This document shows, in pieces, positions 47,421-56,665 of a DNA stretch of 64,000 nucleotides. Numbering within the stretch: the stretch's first letter is position 1; each line of letters starts with the position of its first letter. The notes under the pieces were generated by a model. It saw only the letters and a list, made by a program, of their open reading frames with translations, did no database searches and was not told the origin of the DNA. A program made the translations under genes and the position numbers. The DNA comes from Maricaulis maris (GTDB lineage Bacteria > Pseudomonadota > Alphaproteobacteria > Caulobacterales > Maricaulaceae): NCBI RefSeq assembly GCF_036322705.1, contig NZ_AP027270.1:124001-188000 (forward strand), read 5' to 3'.

Positions 47421-47450
47421 TTTGACTCTTTTTGACTCTTTTTGACTCTG
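47421..47450. repeat. Three tandem 10-bp repeats (iteron-like)
   Basis: TTTGACTCTT is repeated three times at exactly 10-bp spacing, the last unit ending in G. The array lies between the integrase stop and the HTH-primase operon start, 84 bp upstream of the HTH gene. One-turn spacing puts all units on the same DNA face. It may be an origin iteron set for the primase or a regulator site. Confidence 0.55.
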
Positions 47451-47471
47451 CTTCAGTTTAGGCTTATCTGA

Positions 47472-48659
47472 TTATTTAGTTTTGTCTTGGGTGCTGATGA
47501 GCGCTGCTGCGACCAAAAGAGACGTATGGATGCGTGTCAGCGGCACGCGTTTCGCTCCATAGCGGTCAGTCATGGTCTTTGGTGCATGGCCAAGGACCGC
47601 TTGCTGAACTTCGAACGGCGCATCGGTAAATCGCAGTGTTTCCTCCATCGTGTGGCGGAAGGAATAAGCTGTGTATTCCCGACAAGCAGGCACGCCTGCC
47701 GACCTAAGCGCCTTGTTCAGCCTAGCCGAGAGCGCGCCAGTCTGATGGCAACTAGCTGGGAACAAGGGACCGATTGAACCTGCGGCTTTCAGCTCCTGAG
47801 CAGCAACAAGTGCATCACCGACCAAAGGAAGAATGCGCTGAGAGTTCCGAGTCTTTAGTCCGCGACTCGAATTTGGGCGGATGTATATCGTGGGCACGTC
47901 GCCATCGAGATTGAGGTCTGACGCATCAAGCCCGCCGATTTCGAGGGGGCGAGCCCCAGTCAGTCTCATGAGCCGGATGATCCGGCCTGTAGCACGCTGA
48001 CCTGCCTGGCCTTTAAGCCATGCATCGATTGCGGCGAGGTGAGCGCGTTCAAACGGCAGCCGCACGCCGCCATCTGCCCCATCCGGAATTCGGACAGAAC
48101 GGAACGGATTAACGCTATTGTAGTTGGTCTCCTCCGCTGCCACGGCGAAGATGGCGCGCATCGAGCCGAGCCGTCTGCGGATCGTCGGGCCGGTCTGCCT
48201 CCGAGTGGTGCGCAGATGATCGACCCAACGCCTCACATCCGAACGGGTGATGTCGAACACACGGCGCTTTGGGAACAGGGCGCAGAACTGTTCTACTGCG
48301 ACAGCTTCTGCCTTGCGAAGCTCCGGTAAGCCTCGAACGGAGAGATACGCGGCGACCGCGTGATCCAATGTCTGGATAGCCGACTGTGCCTGCGCGGGGT
48401 AAAGCGCCTTGAGCGCCTCGTCGAGAAGATCTGGTCGGACCGGCAGGCCGCGTTCCAGCTTCGATAGTGCCTCGTCGGTCGCTTCGGTAAGCAGGCGAAG
48501 TTCAAGCCGGATACGGGGGGATCTTTCGCTCTCTCGCCCCAGCGCCTTCTTCCATTCATAAAGGCCAGCGCAATCGCGAAAGCGAAGCGGAACACGGCGC
48601 CGGAAAATCAGCGTGCCGTTGCGTTCAGTCAAAAAGGGGATTTGAGTGGGCTTTGCCAT
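47472..48659 (-). CDS. Tyrosine recombinase integrase
   Basis: A 395-residue phage-type integrase. The first catalytic Arg is in LMRLTGARPLEIGGL, the beta-hairpin Lys in KTRNSQRILPL, the box II pair as YSFRHTMEE (Tyr replacing the usual first His), and VLGHAPKTMTDRYGAK carries the His and the nucleophilic Tyr. The N-terminus (PFLTERNGTLIFRRRVPLRFR) is the arm-binding/DUF6538-like domain. It starts 83 bp past the 3' end of tRNA-Leu and is co-oriented with it, the standard arrangement for tRNA-targeting elements. Confidence 0.95.
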   Translation of the reverse strand: MAKPTQIPFLTERNGTLIFRRRVPLRFRDCAGLYEWKKALGRESERSPRIRLELRLLTEATDEALSKLERGLPVRPDLLDEALKALYPAQAQSAIQTLDHAVAAYLSVRGLPELRKAEAVAVEQFCALFPKRRVFDITRSDVRRWVDHLRTTRRQTGPTIRRRLGSMRAIFAVAAEETNYNSVNPFRSVRIPDGADGGVRLPFERAHLAAIDAWLKGQAGQRATGRIIRLMRLTGARPLEIGGLDASDLNLDGDVPTIYIRPNSSRGLKTRNSQRILPLVGDALVAAQELKAAGSIGPLFPASCHQTGALSARLNKALRSAGVPACREYTAYSFRHTMEETLRFTDAPFEVQQAVLGHAPKTMTDRYGAKRVPLTRIHTSLLVAAALISTQDKTK

Positions 48660-48664
48660 CTCTT

Positions 48665-48683
48665 GTGTACCTCATGGTGTACC
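48665..48683. repeat. Paired GTGTACC sites inside the right end
   Basis: GTGTACC occurs at 48665-48671 and 48677-48683, 12 bp apart, matching the pair inside the left end. They lie 5-24 bp before the integrase start codon, so bound protein would also control int. Confidence 0.6.
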
Positions 48684-48740
48684 AAGAGACCGATTGCGAA
48701 ACCCCAAGACATTGTTCCATCAAACGCTTTAAGCGTGAGA

Positions 48741-48845
<105 letters not shown>

Positions 48846-48846
48846 A

Positions 48847-48873
48847 ACTAAAGCCGGGTCGGGGCGCTGTCAA
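48847..48873 (-). promoter_or_regulatory. Predicted promoter of tRNA-Leu
   Basis: On the minus strand TTGACA (48873-48868) is followed after 15 bp by TTTAGT (48852-48847), about 20 bp before the tRNA 5' end; the GCTTTAGTT context resembles alphaproteobacterial housekeeping -10 regions. The left tRNA copy has no equivalent. Confidence 0.5.
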
Positions 48874-48991
48874 CGGCTTGATTGCACGCGGGGCTGTGAT
48901 CTGCAGTTCAGTGCCGAGCGCAATGCCGCATGGACAGGCGCGCGGTTTTTTGGTCTATCCGGACAAAATCCCATCTGCGTGAGGGCATTCC

Positions 48992-49957
48992 ATGCTGCGA
49001 GACGAGATCATCACCGTGTTCGGCGGGTCCGGCTTTGTCGGGCGTCATGTGGTTCGGGCACTGGCCAAGGCCGGCTATCGCGTCCGTGTGGCGACGCGTC
49101 GGCCGCATCTGGCCCAGGACCTGCGGGTCATGGGCGTGGTCGGCCAGGTCCAGCTGGTGCAAGCCAATCTGCGGGTGCCGGCCTCGGTCGAGCGGGCGCT
49201 CGAGGGCGCGACCGGCGTGGTCAATCTGGTCGGGGTTCTCAATGAGAGCGGTCGCCAGACCTTCTCCCGCCTTCACGCGCTCGGCGCCAAGACGATTGCT
49301 GAATCCGCGGCAGCCATGGGTATCCGCCGCATGGTGCAGGTTTCCGCCATCGGCGCGTCGGCGACCAGCCTGTCGCGCTATGCCCGCAGTAAGGCCGAGG
49401 GCGAGGCGTCGGTCCTCGCTGCCTTGCCGGAGGCCACCATCCTGCGTCCCTCCATCGTGTTCGGCACCGAAGACAGCTTCTTCAACCGTTTCGCCGCCAT
49501 GGCCCGCTTCGTGCCGGCGCTGCCGCTGTTTGGCGGTGGCAAGAGCCGCTTCCAGCCGGTCTTTGCCGGCGATGTCGGCAAGGCTGTCCTTGCCGCCTTC
49601 GAGCGCGACGATGCCCGCGGCCAGACCTATGAGCTCGGCGGTCCCGGGGTCTATACCTACGAAGCCCTGATGCGGCTGATCCTCGAGGCGATTGATCGCA
49701 AGCGCCTGCTGCTGCCTCTGCCCTGGGCGATCGGCAAGGTGATCGCAACCGTGTCCGAACTGGTTGGTGCGCTGCCGCTGATGCCGGTCATCATCACCCG
49801 CGACCAGCTGATCCAGCTGCAGTCGGACAATGTCGTCGCCGATGACGCCAAGACGCTCGCGGATCTGGGCATCCACGGTGAAACCGTCGAGGCAATCGTG
49901 CCGAGTTATCTCGAGCGCTATCGTCATCACGGCCAGTTCCACGAACGCGAAGCCTGA
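48992..49957 (+). CDS. Complex I NDUFA9-like NAD(P)-binding protein
   Basis: A 321-residue atypical short-chain dehydrogenase with the Rossmann motif VFGGSGFVGRHVVRAL at the N-terminus and the family blocks VNLVGVLNESGRQTFSRLHALGAKTIAE and VQVSAIGAS. It belongs to the NDUFA9 group that associates with respiratory complex I in alphaproteobacteria and mitochondria. A terminator follows. Confidence 0.9.
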   Translation: MLRDEIITVFGGSGFVGRHVVRALAKAGYRVRVATRRPHLAQDLRVMGVVGQVQLVQANLRVPASVERALEGATGVVNLVGVLNESGRQTFSRLHALGAKTIAESAAAMGIRRMVQVSAIGASATSLSRYARSKAEGEASVLAALPEATILRPSIVFGTEDSFFNRFAAMARFVPALPLFGGGKSRFQPVFAGDVGKAVLAAFERDDARGQTYELGGPGVYTYEALMRLILEAIDRKRLLLPLPWAIGKVIATVSELVGALPLMPVIITRDQLIQLQSDNVVADDAKTLADLGIHGETVEAIVPSYLERYRHHGQFHEREA

Positions 49958-49984
49958 TACCCGGCTCCTTCAGCGCAATGGTCA

Positions 49985-50015
49985 AACGGGTCGCGGTGTC
50001 ACGCGGCCCGTTTTT
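49985..50015 (+). terminator. Rho-independent terminator after the NDUFA9-like gene
   Basis: The stem ACGGGTCGCG / CGCGGCCCGT with a 6-nt loop is followed by TTTTTCGTTTT. It overlaps the 3' end of the convergent CPBP gene. Confidence 0.78.
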
Positions 50016-50880
50016 CGTTTTGGTCGGCCCCAGGCCGCCCGCGCAGCCAGGCGATGACGGGAAGTCCGGCCGCCAGGACCAGCAGGCCGCCAATCCCGAG
50101 CGGTCCGTTCCACGGCCATTCCGGGTTCGACAGGAAGAGCAGCGAAACCCCGGCGACCGCGTTGAGCGAGCCGTGCATGCCGGCCGCCGCGACCAGTCCG
50201 CCGCGTTCGCGGGCGAGGGCGTGATAGGGCGTCCACAATGTGGTGAAAACGGTCATGACGGCGACGCCGGTCCAGCCGAGCCCGGGATAGTTGAAGCCCA
50301 TCAGGATGATCGGACCGTGCCAGAGGCCCCAGAGCACCCCGATCGCTAGGCTCATCGGCCAGAAGCCCAGCCCGGCGAGTCGTGGCTGTAACCAGCCGCG
50401 CCAGCCGAGCTCCTCGCTGATCATCAGGAACAGCGTATTCAGGCCGATGCCGACGGGAAGACCGATGCCGAGCTGGAGGACAAGCAGCATGCTGGCGTCC
50501 ATCGGCAGGTCCTGGCCGCTGGCCGCAACCTGGGCGGCGAGGACGGAGCCCGGATCGCCGGGCGCCTGACCGGACAGGGCCAGGGTCGTTGCGATGGCGA
50601 GGGTGCAGATCACGACCGGGATCAGCCAGGCGATGAGGGTCCACGCCGTGACCGTGGCGGGCTTGAACCCGCGCAGGCCGAGCGCCTGCAGGCGCCGGCC
50701 GCGATCAAAGGCGAGGGTGCAAATGACCGCCGCGGCGGCTGGGCCCATCATCATCAGGGCAAGCAGCCCGGTGCTGCCGATCGGGCCCTGGGCGCCGAGT
50801 CCGCCGGTGGTATGGATCTGCCAGGCAACGGCCCAGCTGAAGCCGAAGGCGATCAGGATGAAAAGAAGAATGGCGCGCAT
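49999..50880 (-). CDS. CPBP family intramembrane metalloprotease
   Basis: A 293-residue membrane protein with about eight hydrophobic segments and the CAAX-protease/bacteriocin-processing motifs. EExxxR is present in SEELGWRGWLQPRL, the second motif in VLWGLWHGPIILMGF, and the third in AGMHGSLNAV. These supply the Glu and His ligands of the active site. The substrate is unknown. It stands alone between convergent and co-directional neighbours. Confidence 0.88.
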   Translation of the reverse strand: MRAILLFILIAFGFSWAVAWQIHTTGGLGAQGPIGSTGLLALMMMGPAAAAVICTLAFDRGRRLQALGLRGFKPATVTAWTLIAWLIPVVICTLAIATTLALSGQAPGDPGSVLAAQVAASGQDLPMDASMLLVLQLGIGLPVGIGLNTLFLMISEELGWRGWLQPRLAGLGFWPMSLAIGVLWGLWHGPIILMGFNYPGLGWTGVAVMTVFTTLWTPYHALARERGGLVAAAGMHGSLNAVAGVSLLFLSNPEWPWNGPLGIGGLLVLAAGLPVIAWLRGRPGADQNEKRAA

Positions 50881-50955
50881 GTCGGGTCCGCCTGTATTTA
50901 GCTGGATACCTAATAAACTGGATGCGCGGGCCCGGCAAGAAATTTCGGGAAAAAC

Positions 50956-51762
50956 CTAAATAGCGAAGGCGAGCAAGGCGAGGCCGAGGGCGACACGGTA
51001 GAGGGCGAAGGGCAGGAAGCCGATCCGGTCGACCAGTTTCATCAGCACGGCGATCGCCGCCCAGGCGGTGACAAAGGACAGCCCGGCCACGATCAGACCG
51101 TCACCAAGGCTGGCTCCGCCGGCGGCCTCTCCGGCGCGGATGAGTTCGATCAGCGAGACCAGGCCAAAGGCGCCGATCACCGGGATCGCCATCAGCATGG
51201 AAAAGCGCGCGCTTTCGCTGCGCGTCAGGCCCAGTGCCCGCGCCGCCGTCATGGTCACGCCGGAGCGCGAGGCGCCGGGGATCAGGGCAAAGAGTTGCGC
51301 CACACCGATCAGGGCCGCCTGCTTGAAGCTCATCGTTTCCAGCGTCTCGACCTGGCGGCCATACCGGTCCGCCAGCCAGAGCGGTGCTGCGAAGACCAGG
51401 GTCGCGATCGCGATCACCAGCGGCGAGCGCAGGGCGTCAACGAGTTCGAAGACAACGAGCGCTCCGGCGACAAGGATGATCGGGGGCAGGGAGGCACCGA
51501 CCAGCAGCGCGATCCGACCGCCCGGCGTGATCCGGCCCTGCAGCAGGGCCAGCTTGCCGAGCACCACCGATCCGATATCGCTGCGAAAATAGACCAGCAC
51601 CGCCAGCAGCGAGCCGGCATGGGCCATGACATCAATCAGCGGACCCTGGTCGGCTTGGCCGAGGACCTGCGGGGCCAGGATGAGATGCGCCGAGGACGAG
51701 ATCGGAAGAAACTCGGTGATGCCCTGCACGAGCGCGAGAATTACGAGATAGAAAAGGCTCAT
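50956..51762 (-). CDS. uppP: Undecaprenyl-diphosphatase
   Basis: A 268-residue BacA-type membrane enzyme that recycles undecaprenyl pyrophosphate for peptidoglycan and glycan synthesis. It carries QGITEFLPISSSAHLIL near the N-terminus and the second motif PGASRSGVTMTAARALGLTR, both with the active-site residues. Several membrane helices are evident. Confidence 0.96.
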   Translation of the reverse strand: MSLFYLVILALVQGITEFLPISSSAHLILAPQVLGQADQGPLIDVMAHAGSLLAVLVYFRSDIGSVVLGKLALLQGRITPGGRIALLVGASLPPIILVAGALVVFELVDALRSPLVIAIATLVFAAPLWLADRYGRQVETLETMSFKQAALIGVAQLFALIPGASRSGVTMTAARALGLTRSESARFSMLMAIPVIGAFGLVSLIELIRAGEAAGGASLGDGLIVAGLSFVTAWAAIAVLMKLVDRIGFLPFALYRVALGLALLAFAI

Positions 51763-51912
51763 GGGTCATCCTGCCGCAAACAAGCCGGTCGATCTTTGAA
51801 CAATCGGCGCTGCTTGGCCAGCCGGCTGGCAGCGCTTCAACAGGTGATACCGCCTCGCTTTGATTGACGGGCGCGGCGTTGCGGATCAAAACCGGCATCA
51901 AAGGATCGACGC

Positions 51913-52884
51913 ATGCCCCATGATTTCGCCGCAGCGCCGGGTGGCCCCGGTCGCCTCAGCCCGAAGGACGCGCTGACCCATACCGGCCAGGCCACAGCGG
52001 CCTCGGTGGCCGTCGCGCTTGTGCTGACCCTGACCAAGGCGGTTGTCTGGTGGATGTCCGGCTCGGTCGCCCTGCTCGCCTCGATGGCTGACAGCCTGCT
52101 CGACCTGACGGCCTCGCTGGCGGTCTACATGTCGGTCCGCTACGCCGCCGAGCCGGCCGATGAAGAACACCGCTTCGGGCATGGCAAGGCGGAAGCCTTC
52201 GCCGGCGTCCTGCAGGCGATCTTCGTGGCGATGTCGGCGGCCCTGCTGCTGCGCGAAGGCATCGACCATCTGCTCAACCCGGTCGAGGTGCGGGCCGGCG
52301 GCTGGGCGCTGGGGGTGATGGTCCTGTCGATCATCATGACGATGGGCCTGCTGGTGGTCCAGACGCGGGCCGTCAAGGAGACCGGATCGGTCGCCGTCGA
52401 GGGCGACCGCGCGCACTATTTCTCCGATCTGGGTGCCAATGTCGTGGTCATCATCGGTATCCTCGGCGCCACGGTCGGCGGGGTGCTCTGGCTCGACGCG
52501 GTCGCGGCGCTGGCCGTCTCGCTCTGGCTGTTCTGGACGGCCTGGGGTGTCGCCCGCTCGGCCGCTGACCAGTTGATGGATCGCGAATTGCCGGACGAGG
52601 CCCGCGAGCACATCCGCGCCCTGGCCGGTGATGATCCGCGCATCATCGATGTCCACCAGCTGCGCACCCGGGCCTCCGGCCCGCTCGTCCATATCCAGTT
52701 CCACATGGCGCTGGACCCGGACCTGACCCTGTCAGAGGCGCACGCCATCCTGGTCGAGTGCGAGCGGCGGCTGCTGAAAGCCTATCCGGCGGCTGATATT
52801 CTCATCCATGCCGACCCCCATGGTGAGGCCGAGCCGCATGGCGGTGATTTCTTCAATGCAGAAACCACGTCCAAGCAGGCTTAG
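51913..52884 (+). CDS. Cation diffusion facilitator family transporter
   Basis: A 323-residue CDF metal exporter with six membrane helices. SMADSLLDLTAS in helix II and HYFSDLGANVVVII in helix V hold the paired Asp/His metal site, and HRFGHGKAEAFAG is the family loop. A soluble C-terminal domain follows, ending in a His-rich tail. Probably exports Zn(II), Fe(II) or related ions. Confidence 0.93.
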   Translation: MPHDFAAAPGGPGRLSPKDALTHTGQATAASVAVALVLTLTKAVVWWMSGSVALLASMADSLLDLTASLAVYMSVRYAAEPADEEHRFGHGKAEAFAGVLQAIFVAMSAALLLREGIDHLLNPVEVRAGGWALGVMVLSIIMTMGLLVVQTRAVKETGSVAVEGDRAHYFSDLGANVVVIIGILGATVGGVLWLDAVAALAVSLWLFWTAWGVARSAADQLMDRELPDEAREHIRALAGDDPRIIDVHQLRTRASGPLVHIQFHMALDPDLTLSEAHAILVECERRLLKAYPAADILIHADPHGEAEPHGGDFFNAETTSKQA

Positions 52885-52915
52885 CTTTACAGGGGAAGCG
52901 GGTTAGCCTGACGCC

Positions 52916-53593
52916 ATGCGAACGCTCCACTTCTGGCCCCTCGACCCCTTTTCCCGGCAGGTTCGCCTCGTGCTCGAGGAGAAATCCCTGCGTCACGACC
53001 TGCAACTGGAAGTGCCGTGGGAGCGTCCCGATGATCTTCTGTCCCTGAACCCGGCCGGCACGACCCCGGTGCTGGTTGACGAAAGCGGCGGTGGCCGGCG
53101 CGTGATCGTCGAGAGCCGCGCCATCCTGGAATATCTAGAAGAGACAACCCCGAGCCCCTGCCTCCTGCCGGGCGGCCCGGCCGAGCGGGCCGAGGCGCGC
53201 CGCCTCGTCGACTGGTTCGACCGCAAGTATGACGGCGAGGTCAACGCCTACCTGCTCCACGAAAAGCTCGAGAAACGGGCCCAGGCACTGGGCTCACCGG
53301 ACCCGGCAGCGCTGCGCGCCGGCCGCGAGCACTTGCGCTGGCATCTCGATCACATGGCCTGGCTTCTGGAGGCCCGCGACGGTCTGGCCGGGCCACGCTA
53401 CACCCTCGCCGACATCGCGGCGGCGGCCCACCTGTCGTGCGCCGATTATCTTGGCGATGTGCCCTGGGACGAGTTCGAGCCGGTCAAGCAATGGTATTCC
53501 CGCGTGAAGTGCCGCCCGGCCTTCCGGGGTTTGCTGGCCGACAAACTGCCGGGCGTGCCGGCCGCGGCGCATTATGCGGATCTGGATTTTTGA
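52916..53593 (+). CDS. Glutathione S-transferase family protein
   Basis: A 225-residue protein with a thioredoxin-like N-terminal domain (LHFWPLDPFSRQVRLVLEEKSL; VIVESRAILEYLEE is the GSH-binding Glu-Ser segment) and an all-helical C-terminal domain (YTLADIAAAAHLSCADYLG). The substrate is unknown. Its TGA overlaps the ATG of the next gene by one base, suggesting co-translation. Confidence 0.9.
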   Translation: MRTLHFWPLDPFSRQVRLVLEEKSLRHDLQLEVPWERPDDLLSLNPAGTTPVLVDESGGGRRVIVESRAILEYLEETTPSPCLLPGGPAERAEARRLVDWFDRKYDGEVNAYLLHEKLEKRAQALGSPDPAALRAGREHLRWHLDHMAWLLEARDGLAGPRYTLADIAAAAHLSCADYLGDVPWDEFEPVKQWYSRVKCRPAFRGLLADKLPGVPAAAHYADLDF

Positions 53594-54592
53594 TGTTGAA
53601 AACTGTTTGTCGCTACGCCCTTTTGATGGTGTTTCTTGGAGCCGCGATCTCGCCATCATTCGGTCAATCGCGTGCTGAGCGCATTGGCTCATACGTGGCC
53701 TGGTCTGCCGAAATGTCGCGCTTGTCAGATAGCGCTTTGAGCGTGCTGGACACGACAGGAGTGGATGAAGCCCTGTCGCTTTATGCAAGCGATCAGATTG
53801 ATGAGCTCACCGCACGGCAAAGATTGGGTGATTGGCGAAGCTCACCTTGACGCTCTCGAGGCCCGGCTTGTGGTGCTGAGTGAGGGCCCTGAGCTTGCGC
53901 TTGATCGCCATTCCGATGGTGTCTCGGCGCAGCGGGACGCCGTTGCAGACTTGATCCCGCGCGTGCGGTCTTTTGTTGAAGCGCAATACCATGCGTCTTC
54001 GGAAACGCTCGCGGGACAAGTTGTGGATTGGTCGAGTGTGGCTGCCGCGCAATATGCTGTGTTTCAACAAGTGTATGTTGGCCAGATCAGGCAGAACTTG
54101 TCTGCAGGGAGACTCACCGCTGACGGTGAACCTGAAGCAGCAATAATCGAATCAATCAATGCCAACATGGCATCGATGATCCTGGTTCTTGAGATGATAC
54201 GAACGGAATGGGGCGCTCAACCATCTGACTTTACGGTCGAAGACCCTGTTCGAAGGTTGCGAGAGCGACATCGGGCTGTGCGGGATCAGGCATCACAGGG
54301 GCGGCGGGCGTTAAGTGAACGAGAGCGCAACATTCAGCGATCGCCGCCATCGACTGAGAGAGGTCATCAGCTTCTTCCCCTGCTCGAACAAACCAATACT
54401 CTTCTGGAGGCGGCGTTCACGCTGGAAGCCGAACTGAGCGCAGCGTTATTGGAAATCGGTCGCAGGATCGAAAGCGAAGGCGTATCGGCAGATGTGCTGG
54501 CCCAGTTTGGCGCCATCGCGGCCATCGAGCAACGACGTGCCGACAACCAGCAAAGACGAGTCGCGCTTGCCCAGCAAATGTTCCCCAACTGA
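53593..54592 (+). pseudogene. Secreted coiled-coil-like protein gene with an apparent frameshift
   Basis: From ATG 53593 an 85-residue frame begins with a signal peptide (LLMVFLGAAISPSFGQ) and runs to TGA 53850. A second frame, open from 53765 to 54592, continues at once with EAHLDALEARLVVLSEGPELALDRH and a long helical, Gln/Arg/Glu-rich region with no signal peptide of its own. Joining them near TGG at about 53833 by removing one base gives a single exported protein of about 330 residues. Either a real one-base insertion or a sequencing error explains it. Two overlapping genes are less likely. No family is recognised. Confidence 0.6.
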
Positions 54593-54685
54593 CGCCGGCG
54601 ACCCCAAACCCCTCTCCCTCAAGCTCGATGTCTCGACTGTGCGCAACAACGGTCCCTGACGTGTACCGATCCTGCCGCCGGACGG

Positions 54686-55003
54686 TCACCCGTTCAGCCT
54701 GTCGGCCAGGCGCGTCATCAAGTCCATGCGTTCATGGAAGATGGCCAGGACCAGCGCCGGTGCATTCTCCTGCGGCAGGCAGAAAACGTAGTGATGCTCG
54801 CAACGTGCCATGCGCAGCGCCGGATAGAGCGCGCTCATGTCCTTGAAACTCCCTTGGCCGGTCGCGAGGCGAACAATGCCGTTTTCCAGGCGGGCCATGT
54901 AGCGGCGCACCTGCGCGTCGCCCCATTGCTTGCGTGTGTAGCGGATGATCACGCGCAGGTCGGCTTCCGCCGCTTGCGTCAGGACATAGTCGGGTCGGCT
55001 CAA
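54686..55003 (-). CDS. RelE/ParE-family toxin
   Basis: A 105-residue toxin of the RelE/ParE superfamily (YVLTQAAEADLRVIIRYTRKQWGDAQVRRYMARLENGI ... MARCEHHYVFCLPQENAPALVLAIFHERMDLMTRLADRL). The IIRYT and ILAIFHERMD regions are typical of ParE, which poisons DNA gyrase. It follows its antitoxin with an ATGA overlap. Confidence 0.88.
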   Translation of the reverse strand: MSRPDYVLTQAAEADLRVIIRYTRKQWGDAQVRRYMARLENGIVRLATGQGSFKDMSALYPALRMARCEHHYVFCLPQENAPALVLAIFHERMDLMTRLADRLNG

Positions 55004-55254
55004 GCGCGGCGGCCTGCGGTCAGTTCTTCATCGACAATCTTGCCGACGCTACTGGCGGACACCTTCCCGGCCTGGGCTTCGTCAATCCGCGTTTCCAGCA
55101 GGGTTTTCAGCGCCTGCCACGCTTGCTCGGCATCCATGTCGCCGGGAAACAGGCGTTCGAGTGCGTATTGCTTGATTGTCTTGCCCTGCATGGCGGCCAG
55201 CGCTTTCAGGCTTTTGTGCTGCTGGTCCGATATGTCGATGGTCAGGCGACCCAT
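55000..55254 (-). CDS. ParD-like antitoxin
   Basis: An 84-residue antitoxin. The start GRLTIDISDQQHKSLKALAAMQGKTIKQYALERLFPG is a ribbon-helix-helix domain, and the C-terminal tail wraps the toxin. ATG 55254 is chosen over an upstream in-frame start at 55293 because it fits the family start. It overlaps the toxin gene by 4 bp. Confidence 0.87.
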   Translation of the reverse strand: MGRLTIDISDQQHKSLKALAAMQGKTIKQYALERLFPGDMDAEQAWQALKTLLETRIDEAQAGKVSASSVGKIVDEELTAGRRA

Positions 55255-55425
55255 GTGACAAGCTCCATCAATTATACAAACCCACATTAGCACATATGCG
55301 GGATCGTTGGCACCTTGCCTTGCAAATCCGGCACGGGCTACGGATGGGCGGGCGTACGAAGGGATGTTTCTTCCCTTGATCTAACGCGTATCCTCCCCTA
55401 CCGCACACCAACAGAACCCGACCCC

Positions 55426-56541
55426 ATGGATACTCCAGCCGTCAAATCCCTCGCCCTCGAGCTCGGCTTCTCCACCGTCCGCATCTGCCGGGCGGACGAG
55501 ACGTGGGCGGCGGGTGAGCGTCTGGCGGAGTTTGTCGCGGACGGGCATCACGGCTCGATGGGGTGGATGGCGGACACGCTGGAACGTCGGCAGCATCCGA
55601 CCGCCATGTGGCCGGAGGCGAAGTCGGCGGTGGTCGTCGGGCTCAATTACGGGCCGGAGCAGGATCCGCTGCCCCTGCTCGAGCGTCGCTCGGAAGGCGT
55701 GGTTAGCGTCTATGCGCAAAACGCCGATTATCACGACCTTCTCAAGAAGCGCCTCAAGCATCTCGCCCGCGCCTTTGCGGAGAAAACCGGCAAGCAGGTC
55801 AAGGTTTTCGTGGATACCGCCCCGCTGATGGAAAAGCCGCTGGCCGAAAAGGCGGGCCTGGGCTGGCAGGGTAAACACACCAATCTTGTGAGCCGCGAGT
55901 TCGGCTCCTGGCTGTTTCTCGGTGTGATGCTGACCGAGGCCGAGCTGGAGCCGGATCAGCCCGAGCGCGACACATGCGGCTCGTGCACGGCCTGTCTCGA
56001 TATCTGCCCGACCGACGCTTTTCCGACGCCCTACCGGCTCGATGCGCGGCGCTGCATTTCCTACCTGACCATCGAGCACAAGGGCGTCATTCCGGTCGAA
56101 TTTCGCAAGCCGATGGGCAACCGCATCTATGGCTGTGACGACTGCCTCGCCGTCTGCCCGTGGAACAAGTTCGCGCAGACCAGCGCCGAGGCCGCCTTCC
56201 ATCCACGGCCCGAGCTCAAGGGCCCGCTGCTGGCCGAGCTGGCCGCGCTCGATGACGCCGCCTTCCGCCAGGTCTTCACCGCCTCACCGGTCAAGCGGAT
56301 CGGACGCGACCGTTTCGTCCGGAATGTGATGATCGCGATCGGAAATTCCGGGGATCCTGATCTCGTCCCGGTTACCGAGAGGGCGCTGGATGATGACGCT
56401 GCGCCTGTGCGCGCCATGGCGGTCTGGGCGCTGGGGCAGCTGGCGCCGGAGCGGGCCAGCGCGGTCGCGTACGGGCGCATCGAAAAAGAGGTCGATGCGG
56501 ATGTGTTGGCCGAGTGGCGGGTGTTCAATCGCCGGCAATGA
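55426..56541 (+). CDS. queG: Epoxyqueuosine reductase
   Basis: A 371-residue cobalamin and Fe-S enzyme performing the last step of queuosine synthesis on tRNA. Two ferredoxin-like clusters are visible (CGSCTACLDICPTDAFP and CDDCLAVCPWNKF), followed by a HEAT-like C-terminal repeat (AAPVRAMAVWALGQLAPERA). ATG 55426 is the family start; an open frame continues 37 codons upstream. Confidence 0.96.
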   Translation: MDTPAVKSLALELGFSTVRICRADETWAAGERLAEFVADGHHGSMGWMADTLERRQHPTAMWPEAKSAVVVGLNYGPEQDPLPLLERRSEGVVSVYAQNADYHDLLKKRLKHLARAFAEKTGKQVKVFVDTAPLMEKPLAEKAGLGWQGKHTNLVSREFGSWLFLGVMLTEAELEPDQPERDTCGSCTACLDICPTDAFPTPYRLDARRCISYLTIEHKGVIPVEFRKPMGNRIYGCDDCLAVCPWNKFAQTSAEAAFHPRPELKGPLLAELAALDDAAFRQVFTASPVKRIGRDRFVRNVMIAIGNSGDPDLVPVTERALDDDAAPVRAMAVWALGQLAPERASAVAYGRIEKEVDADVLAEWRVFNRRQ

Positions 56542-56665
56542 CAGCCCGGCCGTCTCGTCTTGAGAGATTGTTGTATTTTATTATCTACGCAAGTGGACTT
56601 GTGAGAAACAATGGCAAGGTGTCGGGGGGCGCGGTCATGGCAGAATTCAAGAAAGGCCGAACCGG

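Noticed and set aside
47421-47450. Possible CRISPR-like array.
   Set aside because: Units are 10 bp and directly adjacent with no spacers, and no cas genes are nearby.
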